DNA of 5,501 nt from an uncultured Bacilli bacterium. GTDB taxonomy: Bacteria > Bacillota_I > Bacilli_A > RFN20 > CAG-826. The notes beneath the pieces were generated by a model. The model made no database searches, was not told the DNA's origin, and saw nothing but the letters and a program-made list of their open reading frames with translations. Made by a program: the position numbers and the translations under genes. Shown here piece by piece: positions 1-5,501 of the stretch. The DNA lies in assembly GCA_905236535.1 (NCBI GenBank), contig CAJOQN010000067.1, positions 1-5,501 of the forward strand, written 5' to 3'. Position 1 is the first letter of the stretch, and the number at the start of each line of letters is the position of its first letter.

Positions 1-1077
1 AAGAATTGACTGTGTTTTTGAATCAATAATCGGTCTAAATAGATATCTTAAGTTCTTGCTCTTCATGAGCTCAATGATGGTGTCACGAGAGTAAGCAATC
101 TTAAGTTCTGGAGATGTCGTCTTTTGATAAAGAAGAATCTTTTGCTCGTTTTGTTGGGCTTCAATACAAGCCTCTTGAGCGTGTTTAAGCATCTCTGGGA
201 AGTCTTGATAGAATAAGGCATTCTCCACCACACCGATTGAGTATCCAATAGATCCCACAAAACCATTAAGAGCGATAGCTTTATTTAAGGAGTGAGAAAT
301 AGAGCTCGCAAGATGCATCGCATCGTCTTTATTAGAGATACGGAGATCCACTAACATCATTTCATTAGAGGAGATATCAACTATTTGACGAGGGGTCTTA
401 GACTCAGAGACAAATGGATAGACTTCGTTCTTCAAAGTCATGGACATGAATCTCTCAACCTTATCGTTGGTCAAAACTTTTTGTTTGATGTAGAAGAATC
501 TAATCGCAAAGGTGAAGCCGTAAATGGATCTATCTTTAGCGATGATTTGTTCCATCACACTTCTCTTAACAACACCCACAACCATGCCTTTTTTACGTTT
601 GGAGACATTGTTTAAAGGAGTGATATATCTTAAGATATGGTTCTCAATATGAATCAAGCCATCAGCGTTGTTATATTTCACTAGTTTTAAAAGGGAGAAC
701 GATGGATTCTTTTCTTTTTCAATAACAGCATCCGCTTCTAAGTATGGTTCCACATCGTTGTGGGAACAGATATTGAAAATCCATTGTTTAATCTTTTCTC
801 TATCATTTGGGTGGAAACGATCATAGAACTCTTGGAGGTCCATCATTCTCTTTTCTTGAATGTTAGAACGTGAAAAATAGGTAACAATGTTACGCTTGAC
901 ATTAATCACGTAAACTCTGAGGTTATCTCTTTCGGATTGGATAAGTAATTCTTTCTTCTTAAGCCTGTGGTTAGAGATGACCATAATCAAGATGATGATG
1001 AGGGTCACAATAAACAAAAATGCGAGGATTGAGAAGAAGAGAACGAAATTTAAATCAGCAAAATCCCACCATTTCAT
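1..1077 (-). CDS. Membrane-anchored PAS-like / degenerate GGDEF / EAL protein, partial (C-terminus beyond left edge)
   Basis: This is a cyclic-di-GMP-type signalling protein truncated by the window edge after 359 codons. Residues 10-34 form one hydrophobic helix followed by a basic stretch (HRLKKK), so the rest should be cytoplasmic. Residues about 53-156 look like a PAS-type sensor; FYDRFHPNDREKI at 84-96 resembles the common PAS segment with HPDDR. Residues about 183-319 have the GGDEF-domain layout (SIYGFTFAIRFF, MMLVDLRI, then SIGYSIGVVENA), but the catalytic GGDEF motif is replaced by SSNEM (236-240). No diguanylate cyclase activity is expected. The EAL (c-di-GMP phosphodiesterase) domain begins at about 335, with FRPIIDSKTQSIL (347-359) matching the family's 'QPIVDLKTG' opening. 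Its catalytic residues lie outside the window, so activity cannot be judged. The start is uncertain. ATG 1077 gives a clean single-helix N-terminus but has no ribosome-binding site. In-frame ATG 1137 adds 20 residues behind AAAGGAG (1147-1141), but the spacing is only 3 nt and the extension is very AT-rich and Cys/Ile-rich. Confidence 0.85.
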   Translation of the reverse strand, partial: MKWWDFADLNFVLFFSILAFLFIVTLIIILIMVISNHRLKKKELLIQSERDNLRVYVINVKRNIVTYFSRSNIQEKRMMDLQEFYDRFHPNDREKIKQWIFNICSHNDVEPYLEADAVIEKEKNPSFSLLKLVKYNNADGLIHIENHILRYITPLNNVSKRKKGMVVGVVKRSVMEQIIAKDRSIYGFTFAIRFFYIKQKVLTNDKVERFMSMTLKNEVYPFVSESKTPRQIVDISSNEMMLVDLRISNKDDAMHLASSISHSLNKAIALNGFVGSIGYSIGVVENALFYQDFPEMLKHAQEACIEAQQNEQKILLYQKTTSPELKIAYSRDTIIELMKSKNLRYLFRPIIDSKTQSIL

Positions 1078-1100
1078 ACAACATATAGTATAAAGAAAAA

Positions 1101-1121
1101 TTGTGAATAATGCATTCACAA
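1101..1121 (-). promoter_or_regulatory. 8-bp inverted repeat with T-rich tail upstream of the EAL-protein gene
   Basis: The arms TTGTGAAT (1101-1108) and ATTCACAA (1114-1121) are perfectly complementary around a 5-nt loop. Read on the minus strand, the hairpin is followed at once by TTTTTCTTT (about 1101-1093), as in an intrinsic terminator, though the stem is weak (two G-C pairs). It lies 24 bp before ATG 1077 and inside the coding region if ATG 1137 is the true start. It could stop minus-strand transcription coming through the antisense of the tRNA, act as an attenuator, or be a protein-binding operator. The repeat is seen directly; its role is inferred. Confidence 0.4.
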
Positions 1122-1151
1122 AATTTTTGTATAACATTCACTCCTTTAAAA

Positions 1152-1182
1152 TTGATAAAAACAATGTTTTTTATGTTATAAT
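1152..1182 (+). promoter_or_regulatory. Promoter of tRNA-Ser with extended -10
   Basis: A perfect TATAAT (1177-1182) is preceded by TG one base upstream (1174-1175), giving an ideal extended -10. A -35-like TTGATA lies at 1152-1157 with a long 19-bp spacer, which an extended -10 tolerates. The predicted start is around 1189-1190, only 2-3 nt before the mature tRNA end, so the 5' leader would be very short. Confidence 0.75.
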
Positions 1183-1191
1183 CATTCTCAC

Positions 1192-1282
1192 GGAGAAATA
1201 CCCAAGAGGCCGAAGGGGGCAGTTTCGAAAACTGCTAGGAGATGCAAGTCTCGCGGGGGTTCGACTCCCCCTTTCTCCGCCA
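1192..1282 (+). tRNA. trnS: tRNA-Ser (anticodon CGA), CCA encoded
   Basis: A complete type II cloverleaf can be drawn by eye. The acceptor stem is GGAGAAA (1192-1198) with TTTCTCC (1272-1278), then discriminator G1279 and encoded CCA (1280-1282). The D stem pairs CCC (1201-1203) with GGG (1215-1217), and its loop carries the GG pair at 1208-1209. The anticodon stem pairs GCAGT (1219-1223) with ACTGC (1231-1235); the loop TTCGAAA puts anticodon CGA at 1226-1228, reading the Ser codon UCG. The long variable arm with stem GAGA/TCTC (1239-1242, 1249-1252) and the G discriminator are typical of serine tRNAs. The T arm is GGGGG-TTCGACT-CCCCC (1255-1271). C1191 could also pair with the discriminator G, extending the helix by one pair. 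The gene stands alone, convergent with the ABC gene. Confidence 0.97.
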
Positions 1283-1293
1283 AAAAATATCTT

Positions 1294-1315
1294 AGAGTGT
1301 TATCACTCTTTTTTT
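1294..1315 (+). terminator. Intrinsic terminator of tRNA-Ser, possibly bidirectional
   Basis: The stem AGAGTG (1294-1299) / CACTCT (1304-1309) with loop TTAT is followed by six T residues (1310-1315). It lies 11 nt after the tRNA CCA. On the minus strand the same hairpin sits just past the ABC-gene stop codon (TAA at 1316-1314) and is followed by a broken T tract (AAGATATTTTTT), so it may also end the ABC transcript. The stop codon of the convergent gene uses bases of the plus-strand T tract. Confidence 0.85.
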
Positions 1316-4088
1316 ATTCGGTTCTTAAGGCAACAACTGGATCTTTTCTCGCGGCAGAAGCAGCAGGAACTAAACCAGCAATAATCGTTAATAAAACAGC
1401 AACACCAATAATAATTAAAGCGGTTGTTGGGACAAAATTCATAATCGCAAGATTAAAATTGAAGATTAAAATGGCATTGACAATGAGTTCTAGGATATAA
1501 GTGACCACTACTCCAAACAATCCAGAGAGAAGTCCAATGATTAAAGTTTCAGCATTAAAGAGATGAGAGACATCGCGTTTTCGGCCACCCAAAGAACGAA
1601 TAACCCCAATTTCTTTAATACGTTCAATAACAGAAACATAAGTAATAATCGAAATCATAACGGTAGAGACCACTAAAGATAAGGAAGTAAAGACCACTAA
1701 AGCAATGGTCACAGCGGTGATAACCGTGTTGATGATGGAAATAATAAGTTCAAGATTATCGTTATATTTAATCTCCTCGCGCTCCGCGGAAATAATATTA
1801 CCATTTGAAAGAGTGAGTTCTTCTCCGTTGTTCCATAAATCTAAATAATCGGTAACCTGATACTTTTTATTGAATGTTGTAGGATAGATATCAATAGAAG
1901 TTGGAATAAGGCTTCCACCCACATTATTAAGTGACAATGAAGCGGTTGTTGTCGAGGTGTTAGGGGTTTGAGAAATCAAAGATAAAATAGAAGCTAATGA
2001 GCCTTGAGAAACTCCAACTGGGAAAGACATTTCAAAGGCTTCACCTTCATAAGAACAAGGAAGATCGAAAGTAATACCTCTTTTCTCTACAGTCACTTCA
2101 CCAGTAGAGGTATCTTTGATGTAAGAAACACTGGAGGTAAAGGAGTCAACATCAATACCGATTTCCTTATAAGATTCAATGATATCCGCAATTCCTTTTG
2201 CGAGTTTAGAATTATAGTTATCAAAGATAAATCTCTCCGCCAATTGAGGAGTGTAATAAAAACCTGATTGCAAGCAACCATAGAGAACACTCTTTTTAGG
2301 AGCGAGGATTCCTGAAACTTTAAGTTCAATACCTCCTGTCCAAGAATCAAAGTCAGGTTGATAAGAATATGTGAAAGGATTAGTCGGGCTTGTCGTTTTT
2401 GTGAAAACAACATCGTTTGGGAAATACCAGAATGATTTTTCACGTAATTGTTCAAAGGTAATTGTTTGAATACGATCAAAGTTTTCTTGGTCGAAATATG
2501 GGGATGTGTTATTACCAGAATAATAGTAAATAGAATCCATTAAATCCGCTTGACTATAATAACCAAGTAAGGTTAAAAGAAAATCAGAGATTCGGTTGCT
2601 GTGATCAAGGACAATCATCACTTCATTCGCGGCTTTTGGGAATGTCCCATCCACGACATCATATTGCGATAAGACATAGTCCTCAGCATCTAAACCTTGG
2701 TCTACTACTGAGGTAAAGGAAGAGATTTGAGAGGAGAACATTGAATAATCAGTTCTCGAAAGAATCGCGGTGGCATATGAAACTAAAGAGGCTAAAGAAT
2801 ACCATGTGTCGCCTTCAATAGATGGATCATCCACTCTTCCTTCAAGAGTATCTTCAGTAAAAATATTATTTAAAATGGCTAAATCATAATTTTTAGATAA
2901 AGCGGAATAATAATTTTTTGGCATGTCATCGATAAAATCAATGTAGTCTTGATTAATGTTATTGGTAATCATTGTGGTGGAAATTGAATCAGAAGTTCTA
3001 ACAAGTTGCTCCACCATCGAATCGACATCAATTACCCCATCTTTAATATTGCTAACCACGGTTTTCGTTCTTGAAATGCCGTTCATATTATTAGCGATCA
3101 TTGATAAATCAAAAGATGTTTGAGAAATGCGAATCGGGCTACCCGAAAGCATATCATCTTGCATCGAATTAATATAACCAGTGACACCCGCGGAAACCGC
3201 GAGAACAGCAGAAATTCCGACAATACCGATACTGGAAGCGACCACAATCATGGCCGTTCTCTTGCCTTTAGCTAATAAATTTTTACCTGATAAGGAAAAA
3301 GTGGTCAGCCAATTCATCTTTGCTTTTTCTTCAGCTTTATTTTTCGAAAGATGAGATTTCGTAACTTTGTCATTACTTAATTCAGCAACTTCTTTGATTT
3401 CATCTTCTGGACTAAATGGCATGGAATCACCAATCGATTGTCCATCTAATAAATTAATAATACGAGTAGAGTATTTTTCAGCAATTTCAGGATTATGGGT
3501 CACCATAATGATGAGGCGATCTTTGGATAAATCTTTAAGGATTTCCATGATTTGAATAGAGGTGACCGAATCAAGAGCGCCGGTGGGTTCATCCGCTAAG
3601 ATGATATCTGGATTATTAACAATCGCTCGAGCAATTGCTACTCTTTGACATTGACCACCCGAAAGTTGGTTTGGTCTTTTTTTATACATACCTTGTAAAC
3701 CAACACGATCAAGCGCTTCTCTTGCTCTTCTTTCTCTTTCTTGTCTCTTAAGGCCAGAAATAGCTAAACCAAGCTCAACATTTTGTTGAATATTCTCTTG
3801 AGGGATTAAATTATACGATTGGAAAACAAAACCAATACGATGGTTACGATAAACATCCCAGTCGTGATCTTTGAAGTTTTTGGTGGATAAACCTTGAATA
3901 AAAAGGTCGCCAGAATCATAGTGATCAAGGCCACCAATAATGTTTAAAAGTGTTGTTTTACCACAACCGGATGGACCTAAAATTGAAACAAATTCTGACT
4001 TGCGAAAAGAAAGCGATAAATCGTGAAGAGCGACCACTTCCATATCGCTGGTTTTATAAACTTTTTTAATTTTTTCTAGTCTTAGCAT
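1314..4088 (-). CDS. ABC transporter, ATP-binding domain fused to FtsX/MacB-type permease
   Basis: The 924-residue protein combines a nucleotide-binding domain and an FtsX-like permease. ATPase motifs are all intact: Walker A GPSGCGKT (38-45), Q-loop Q90, signature LSGGQ (142-146), Walker B IILADE (162-167), D-loop ALD (171-173) and H-loop H198. A charged linker (about 220-260) leads to TM1 (about 279-303). An extracytoplasmic domain of roughly 475 residues (about 304-778) follows, then three helices (about 780-813, 845-875, 889-913). The coupling motif RIKEIGVIRSLGGRKRD lies at 824-840, and the protein ends in AARKDPVVALRTE, the usual FtsX/MacB tail. Type VII ABC systems of this kind usually work by mechanotransmission (export, lipoprotein release, peptide resistance, or cell-division hydrolase control); the substrate here is unknown. 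The outer domain has two cysteines (605, 678). It is about twice the size I would expect for the MacB periplasmic domain. The start ATG opens with MLRLEKIKKVYK, as the family does; the upstream ribosome-binding site is weak or absent. Confidence 0.95.
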   Translation of the reverse strand: MLRLEKIKKVYKTSDMEVVALHDLSLSFRKSEFVSILGPSGCGKTTLLNIIGGLDHYDSGDLFIQGLSTKNFKDHDWDVYRNHRIGFVFQSYNLIPQENIQQNVELGLAISGLKRQERERRAREALDRVGLQGMYKKRPNQLSGGQCQRVAIARAIVNNPDIILADEPTGALDSVTSIQIMEILKDLSKDRLIIMVTHNPEIAEKYSTRIINLLDGQSIGDSMPFSPEDEIKEVAELSNDKVTKSHLSKNKAEEKAKMNWLTTFSLSGKNLLAKGKRTAMIVVASSIGIVGISAVLAVSAGVTGYINSMQDDMLSGSPIRISQTSFDLSMIANNMNGISRTKTVVSNIKDGVIDVDSMVEQLVRTSDSISTTMITNNINQDYIDFIDDMPKNYYSALSKNYDLAILNNIFTEDTLEGRVDDPSIEGDTWYSLASLVSYATAILSRTDYSMFSSQISSFTSVVDQGLDAEDYVLSQYDVVDGTFPKAANEVMIVLDHSNRISDFLLTLLGYYSQADLMDSIYYYSGNNTSPYFDQENFDRIQTITFEQLREKSFWYFPNDVVFTKTTSPTNPFTYSYQPDFDSWTGGIELKVSGILAPKKSVLYGCLQSGFYYTPQLAERFIFDNYNSKLAKGIADIIESYKEIGIDVDSFTSSVSYIKDTSTGEVTVEKRGITFDLPCSYEGEAFEMSFPVGVSQGSLASILSLISQTPNTSTTTASLSLNNVGGSLIPTSIDIYPTTFNKKYQVTDYLDLWNNGEELTLSNGNIISAEREEIKYNDNLELIISIINTVITAVTIALVVFTSLSLVVSTVMISIITYVSVIERIKEIGVIRSLGGRKRDVSHLFNAETLIIGLLSGLFGVVVTYILELIVNAILIFNFNLAIMNFVPTTALIIIGVAVLLTIIAGLVPAASAARKDPVVALRTE

Positions 4089-4090
4089 AT

Positions 4091-4189
4091 TTATTGTTTC
4101 TTAATAAATCCAAAATAAATTTTGAAAATATTAATGACAATTAAACACACTTTATTATAAATAATCAAGAAAAATGCTAGAGTTCCCAT
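4091..4189 (-). CDS. Possible 32-residue hydrophobic small ORF directly upstream of the ABC gene
   Basis: An ATG at 4189 opens a reading frame of 32 codons that ends in TAA two bases before the ABC-gene ATG. The peptide begins MGTLAFFLIIYNKV, is strongly hydrophobic, and ends IKKQ, as a single-pass small membrane peptide would. Points against it: there is no ribosome-binding site before the ATG, AT-rich intergenic DNA readily encodes Ile/Phe/Tyr/Asn/Lys, and the likely ABC promoter lies inside it. I do not recognise a family. It may be a chance frame, or the 3' remnant of an older gene, since the frame stays open 9 codons above the ATG. Confidence 0.2.
   Translation of the reverse strand: MGTLAFFLIIYNKVCLIVINIFKIYFGFIKKQ
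4112..4140 (-). promoter_or_regulatory. Likely promoter of the ABC transporter gene
   Basis: On the minus strand TTGTCA (4140-4135, five of six matches to the -35 consensus) is followed after exactly 17 bp by TATTTT (4117-4112, four of six to the -10). The predicted start is near 4105, giving a leader of about 17 nt before ATG 4088. A second, better -10 alone (TATAAT, 4159-4154) lies upstream but has no -35 at the right distance. The DNA is very AT-rich, so chance matches are likely. Confidence 0.45.
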
Positions 4190-4352
4190 TAAAATGTCGG
4201 TAAAACAAAAGTATTAATTTAACCTATATAATTAAATATTTAAACTATCCTTTTTTACGATTGTTTTAAAAAATTTAATGGTTTTTTGGTATTGTTTTCA
4301 TTGATTTATGAAATATTTTTGATATTTTAAACAATTTTAGAAATTAACCTAA

Positions 4353-5351
4353 TTATTCTACAGGCTTGATAAAGAAATTACCATAAACTTGGTTGAGCGG
4401 AATGATAGAAATAAAGACATGTTCATCAACACGACGGCAGAGTCTAGTGACCGCCTTAACTTCAGTACTCGATATAACAGTGTAAATAATGAAGGTGTCC
4501 TTCCCTGAATAAGTGCCTTTCCCATTGATGACTGTCGAGCCATGAGGGAAGTTAGCAATCAACACTTTTGGCATATGTTCATTTCGGGTGATAATTTGAA
4601 GCTGAACTTTTTTGTTTCTCACATTAATCATATCGATGGCAAGCGAGCAAATAAATTGATAAGAGAAAGCAAATAAGGCAATTAAAAGACCTTTGCCCCA
4701 TTCAGAAGGAGTTTTAACGATGGATAAGATGGCATATAAAATTATAATGAACATATTAATCGTAATGGTATATTTGCCTACGCTTGTAGATTTTCTTAAT
4801 GAGAAATAATAGGAGAAAACATCAATACCACCACATGATATCTCCGCACGGAAAGCAAGAGCACTACTTACGCCAGTGAACAGACCGCCAAAGATAATAC
4901 GAGTGATGATTCCACCATATACATTATCTGATTTTAAGAGCTCTTGAATTGGTGTTACCCAAAGTGGGAACAAGCGAATAAAAATAGAGCTGACTAAAAC
5001 ATTAACCAAGGTAAAAATTGCAAACTTTTTGCCAATCTTAAAGAAGGCAAAAATTAAGATAGGAACGTTGATTGCAAAGTACGCAATAGAAGTGACATCA
5101 GATAACGAAATATGATCATTAAAAAACGAAATAATAAAATAAATGTTTTGAGAAATTCCTGATACACCGCCTGTGACAATTGCGAGATCGCCTTCGACTG
5201 GAGAAATGAAACAAGAAAAACCAAAAGCAAATAATATGCCAGAAACAATACAAAGTATTGCGGTTTTAGAATAAGTTAAAATTTGTTTTAAAACAAAGTG
5301 ATCGTATAAGGAATTATTGATTTTTTGTTTAAATTTGTCGATTTTTCTCAT
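4353..5351 (-). CDS. YitT-family membrane protein (DUF161 + DUF2179)
   Basis: The protein of 332 residues has about six membrane segments (about 28-50, 85-105, 108-128, 147-168, 195-213, 221-241) and a soluble C-terminal domain. The family's glycine motifs are present: AIVTGGVSGIS (57-67), and GGLFTGVSSALAFRAEISCGGID (155-177) ending in the typical S-x-GGID. The C-terminal DUF2179 domain (about 244-330) shows HGSTVINGKGTYSG (270-283), a conserved ST-x-x-x-x-G-G-Y type loop, and ends VYGNFFIKP. YitT-family proteins are widespread in Firmicutes as paralogues; their function is largely unknown, so none is assigned. I chose ATG 5351 (MRKIDKFKQK) because a good promoter lies just upstream of it. 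The frame stays open to a GTG at 5411, which would add 20 hydrophobic residues encoded over that promoter. Neither start has a clear ribosome-binding site. The gene is divergent from the gene starting at 5494. Confidence 0.93.
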   Translation of the reverse strand: MRKIDKFKQKINNSLYDHFVLKQILTYSKTAILCIVSGILFAFGFSCFISPVEGDLAIVTGGVSGISQNIYFIISFFNDHISLSDVTSIAYFAINVPILIFAFFKIGKKFAIFTLVNVLVSSIFIRLFPLWVTPIQELLKSDNVYGGIITRIIFGGLFTGVSSALAFRAEISCGGIDVFSYYFSLRKSTSVGKYTITINMFIIILYAILSIVKTPSEWGKGLLIALFAFSYQFICSLAIDMINVRNKKVQLQIITRNEHMPKVLIANFPHGSTVINGKGTYSGKDTFIIYTVISSTEVKAVTRLCRRVDEHVFISIIPLNQVYGNFFIKPVE

Positions 5352-5360
5352 AATGACTAA

Positions 5361-5378
5361 TGTATATAATAATATACA
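5361..5378. promoter_or_regulatory. Inverted repeat over the YitT-gene -10 and start point (operator candidate)
   Basis: The arms TGTATAT (5361-5367) and ATATACA (5372-5378) are perfectly inverted around a 4-bp spacer. The 18-bp element covers the predicted -10 box and transcription start, where a repressor dimer would typically bind. It is built almost wholly of A and T, so it may be chance. No regulator gene is visible in the window. Confidence 0.35.
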
Positions 5379-5397
5379 AATACAAAAAAACAACCAA
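5369..5397 (-). promoter_or_regulatory. Likely promoter of the YitT-family gene
   Basis: On the minus strand TTGGTT (5397-5392) and TATTAT (5374-5369) are separated by 17 bp that include a run of seven T. Transcription would begin near 5362, leaving about 11 nt before ATG 5351. If real, this excludes the upstream GTG start at 5411. The A/T-rich setting keeps confidence moderate. Confidence 0.5.
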
Positions 5398-5422
5398 TTT
5401 TTGTACGACACGATAACAATAA

Positions 5423-5440
5423 TTTATTTATTGAAATAAA
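5423..5440. repeat. A/T inverted repeat in the divergent intergenic region
   Basis: The arms TTTATTT (5423-5429) and AAATAAA (5434-5440) are perfectly inverted around ATTG. The repeat overlaps the -35-like TTGAAA (5431-5436) of the rightward gene. It could be an operator half of the divergent control region, but it is pure A/T in the arms and may be chance. Confidence 0.3.
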
Positions 5441-5459
5441 ATTGACGTAGTGATAATAT
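5431..5459 (+). promoter_or_regulatory. Likely promoter of the rightward gene at 5494
   Basis: TTGAAA (5431-5436) is followed after 17 bp by TAATAT (5454-5459), which is preceded by TG at 5451-5452 as in an extended -10. The predicted start is near 5466, leaving about 28 nt of leader containing the ribosome-binding site. A closer -35 match, TTGACG (5442-5447), has no good -10 at normal spacing. Confidence 0.5.
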
Positions 5460-5480
5460 TATAACGCTATATGTAAATAT

Positions 5481-5486
5481 AGGAGG
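5481..5486 (+). promoter_or_regulatory. Strong ribosome-binding site AGGAGG
   Basis: A perfect Shine-Dalgarno hexamer lies 7 nt before ATG 5494. It is the only consensus site of good spacing in the window, and it fixes the start of the cut gene. Confidence 0.85.
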
Positions 5487-5493
5487 TACTTTT

Positions 5494-5501
5494 ATGGTCG
5501 T
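5494..5501 (+). CDS. Start of a rightward gene, cut by the window edge
   Basis: Only ATG GTC GT is present (Met, Val, and two bases of a third codon), so the product cannot be named. The call rests on the strong AGGAGG at ideal spacing and an upstream promoter candidate. The gene is divergent from the YitT-family gene and shares about 140 bp of control region with it. Confidence 0.75.

Larger units (their letters stand above)
4089..4352. other. AT-rich intergenic region between the YitT-family and ABC genes
   Basis: This stretch of 264 bp follows the YitT-gene stop and precedes the ABC-gene start. Beyond the ABC promoter candidates and the doubtful small ORF, it holds only weak A/T inverted repeats: TTTCAT (4296-4301) with ATGAAA (4308-4313), and AAATAT (4311-4316) with ATATTT (4322-4327). 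None has a G/C-rich stem followed by a T run on the minus strand, so I see no convincing terminator for the YitT-family gene. I see no RNA gene or riboswitch. Confidence 0.5.

Noticed and set aside
385..615. Plus-strand open frame of 76 codons
   Set aside because: It lies antisense to the GGDEF-like part of the EAL-protein gene, whose minus-strand translation has recognisable domain motifs; it is a shadow frame.
1103..1384. Plus-strand open frame of 93 codons
   Set aside because: It runs straight through the tRNA-Ser gene and its terminator and has no ribosome-binding site; it is a chance frame.
2004..2267. Plus-strand open frame of 87 codons, and an overlapping minus-strand frame at 2093-2479
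   Set aside because: Both lie within the ABC-protein gene in other frames; they show no family motifs and no ribosome-binding site.
4296..4327. Weak hairpins as a terminator of the YitT-family gene
   Set aside because: The stems are 6 bp and almost purely A/T, and no T run follows on the minus strand; they are not distinguishable from the AT-rich background.
4217..4355. Short repeated text around AACCTA (4221 and 4347) as a direct repeat or operator pair
   Set aside because: The match is short and embedded in A/T-rich DNA, with no relation to a promoter; chance is the simplest explanation.
5352..5411. GTG start giving a 20-residue longer YitT-family protein
   Set aside because: The extension is encoded over a good promoter (TTGGTT-17-TATTAT), has no ribosome-binding site, and adds Cys/Ile/Leu-rich sequence before a normal-looking basic N-terminus. 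It was not fully excluded.
1..5501. CRISPR array, insertion sequence, prophage, toxin-antitoxin or defence system
   Set aside because: I found no regularly spaced repeats, transposase or integrase motifs, long terminal inverted repeats or recognisable defence genes. The tRNA 3' end is not duplicated elsewhere in the window, so there is no sign of an integrated element.

Overview
The window looks like an ordinary chromosomal segment of a low-GC, AT-rich bacterium of the Firmicutes/Bacilli–Mollicutes-like kind. This is inferred from A/T-rich intergenic DNA, Lys/Ile/Asn-rich proteins, a YitT-family membrane protein, a Gram-positive-style large MacB/FtsX-like ABC protein, and a perfect AGGAGG ribosome-binding site. 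Tryptophan is read from TGG and no in-frame TGA interrupts the genes, so the standard code fits. I cannot assign a genus from sequence alone.

Layout, left to right. (1) Positions 1 to about 1077, minus strand: the N-terminal 359 residues of a membrane-anchored PAS-like / degenerate GGDEF / EAL protein. It is cut by the left edge just as the EAL domain begins. (2) 1152-1282, plus strand: a promoter with a perfect extended -10 drives a complete tRNA-Ser(CGA) with an encoded CCA end. (3) 1294-1315: an intrinsic terminator for the tRNA, which abuts the stop codon of the convergent ABC gene and may serve both. (4) 1314-4088, minus strand: a 924-residue ABC transporter with the ATPase domain fused ahead of an FtsX/MacB-type permease that carries an unusually large extracytoplasmic domain. 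(5) 4089-4352: a 264-bp very AT-rich gap with a likely promoter and a doubtful 32-codon hydrophobic ORF. (6) 4353 to about 5351, minus strand: a YitT-type (DUF161 + DUF2179) membrane protein. (7) 5352-5493: a divergent regulatory region with two A/T inverted repeats and opposing promoters. (8) 5494 onward, plus strand: the first two codons of a gene cut by the right edge.

The three minus-strand protein genes do not form an obvious operon. A 264-bp gap separates the YitT and ABC genes, and a plus-strand tRNA with its terminator lies between the ABC and EAL genes. Their functions are c-di-GMP-type signalling, ABC export or mechanotransmission, and an uncharacterised membrane protein; nothing in the sequence links them to one pathway. 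I see no mobile element, CRISPR array or clear defence system. The most interesting points are the eroded GGDEF site in the signalling protein, the shared terminator, and the lack of good Shine-Dalgarno sites, with promoter-like elements close to the start codons, in all three minus-strand genes.
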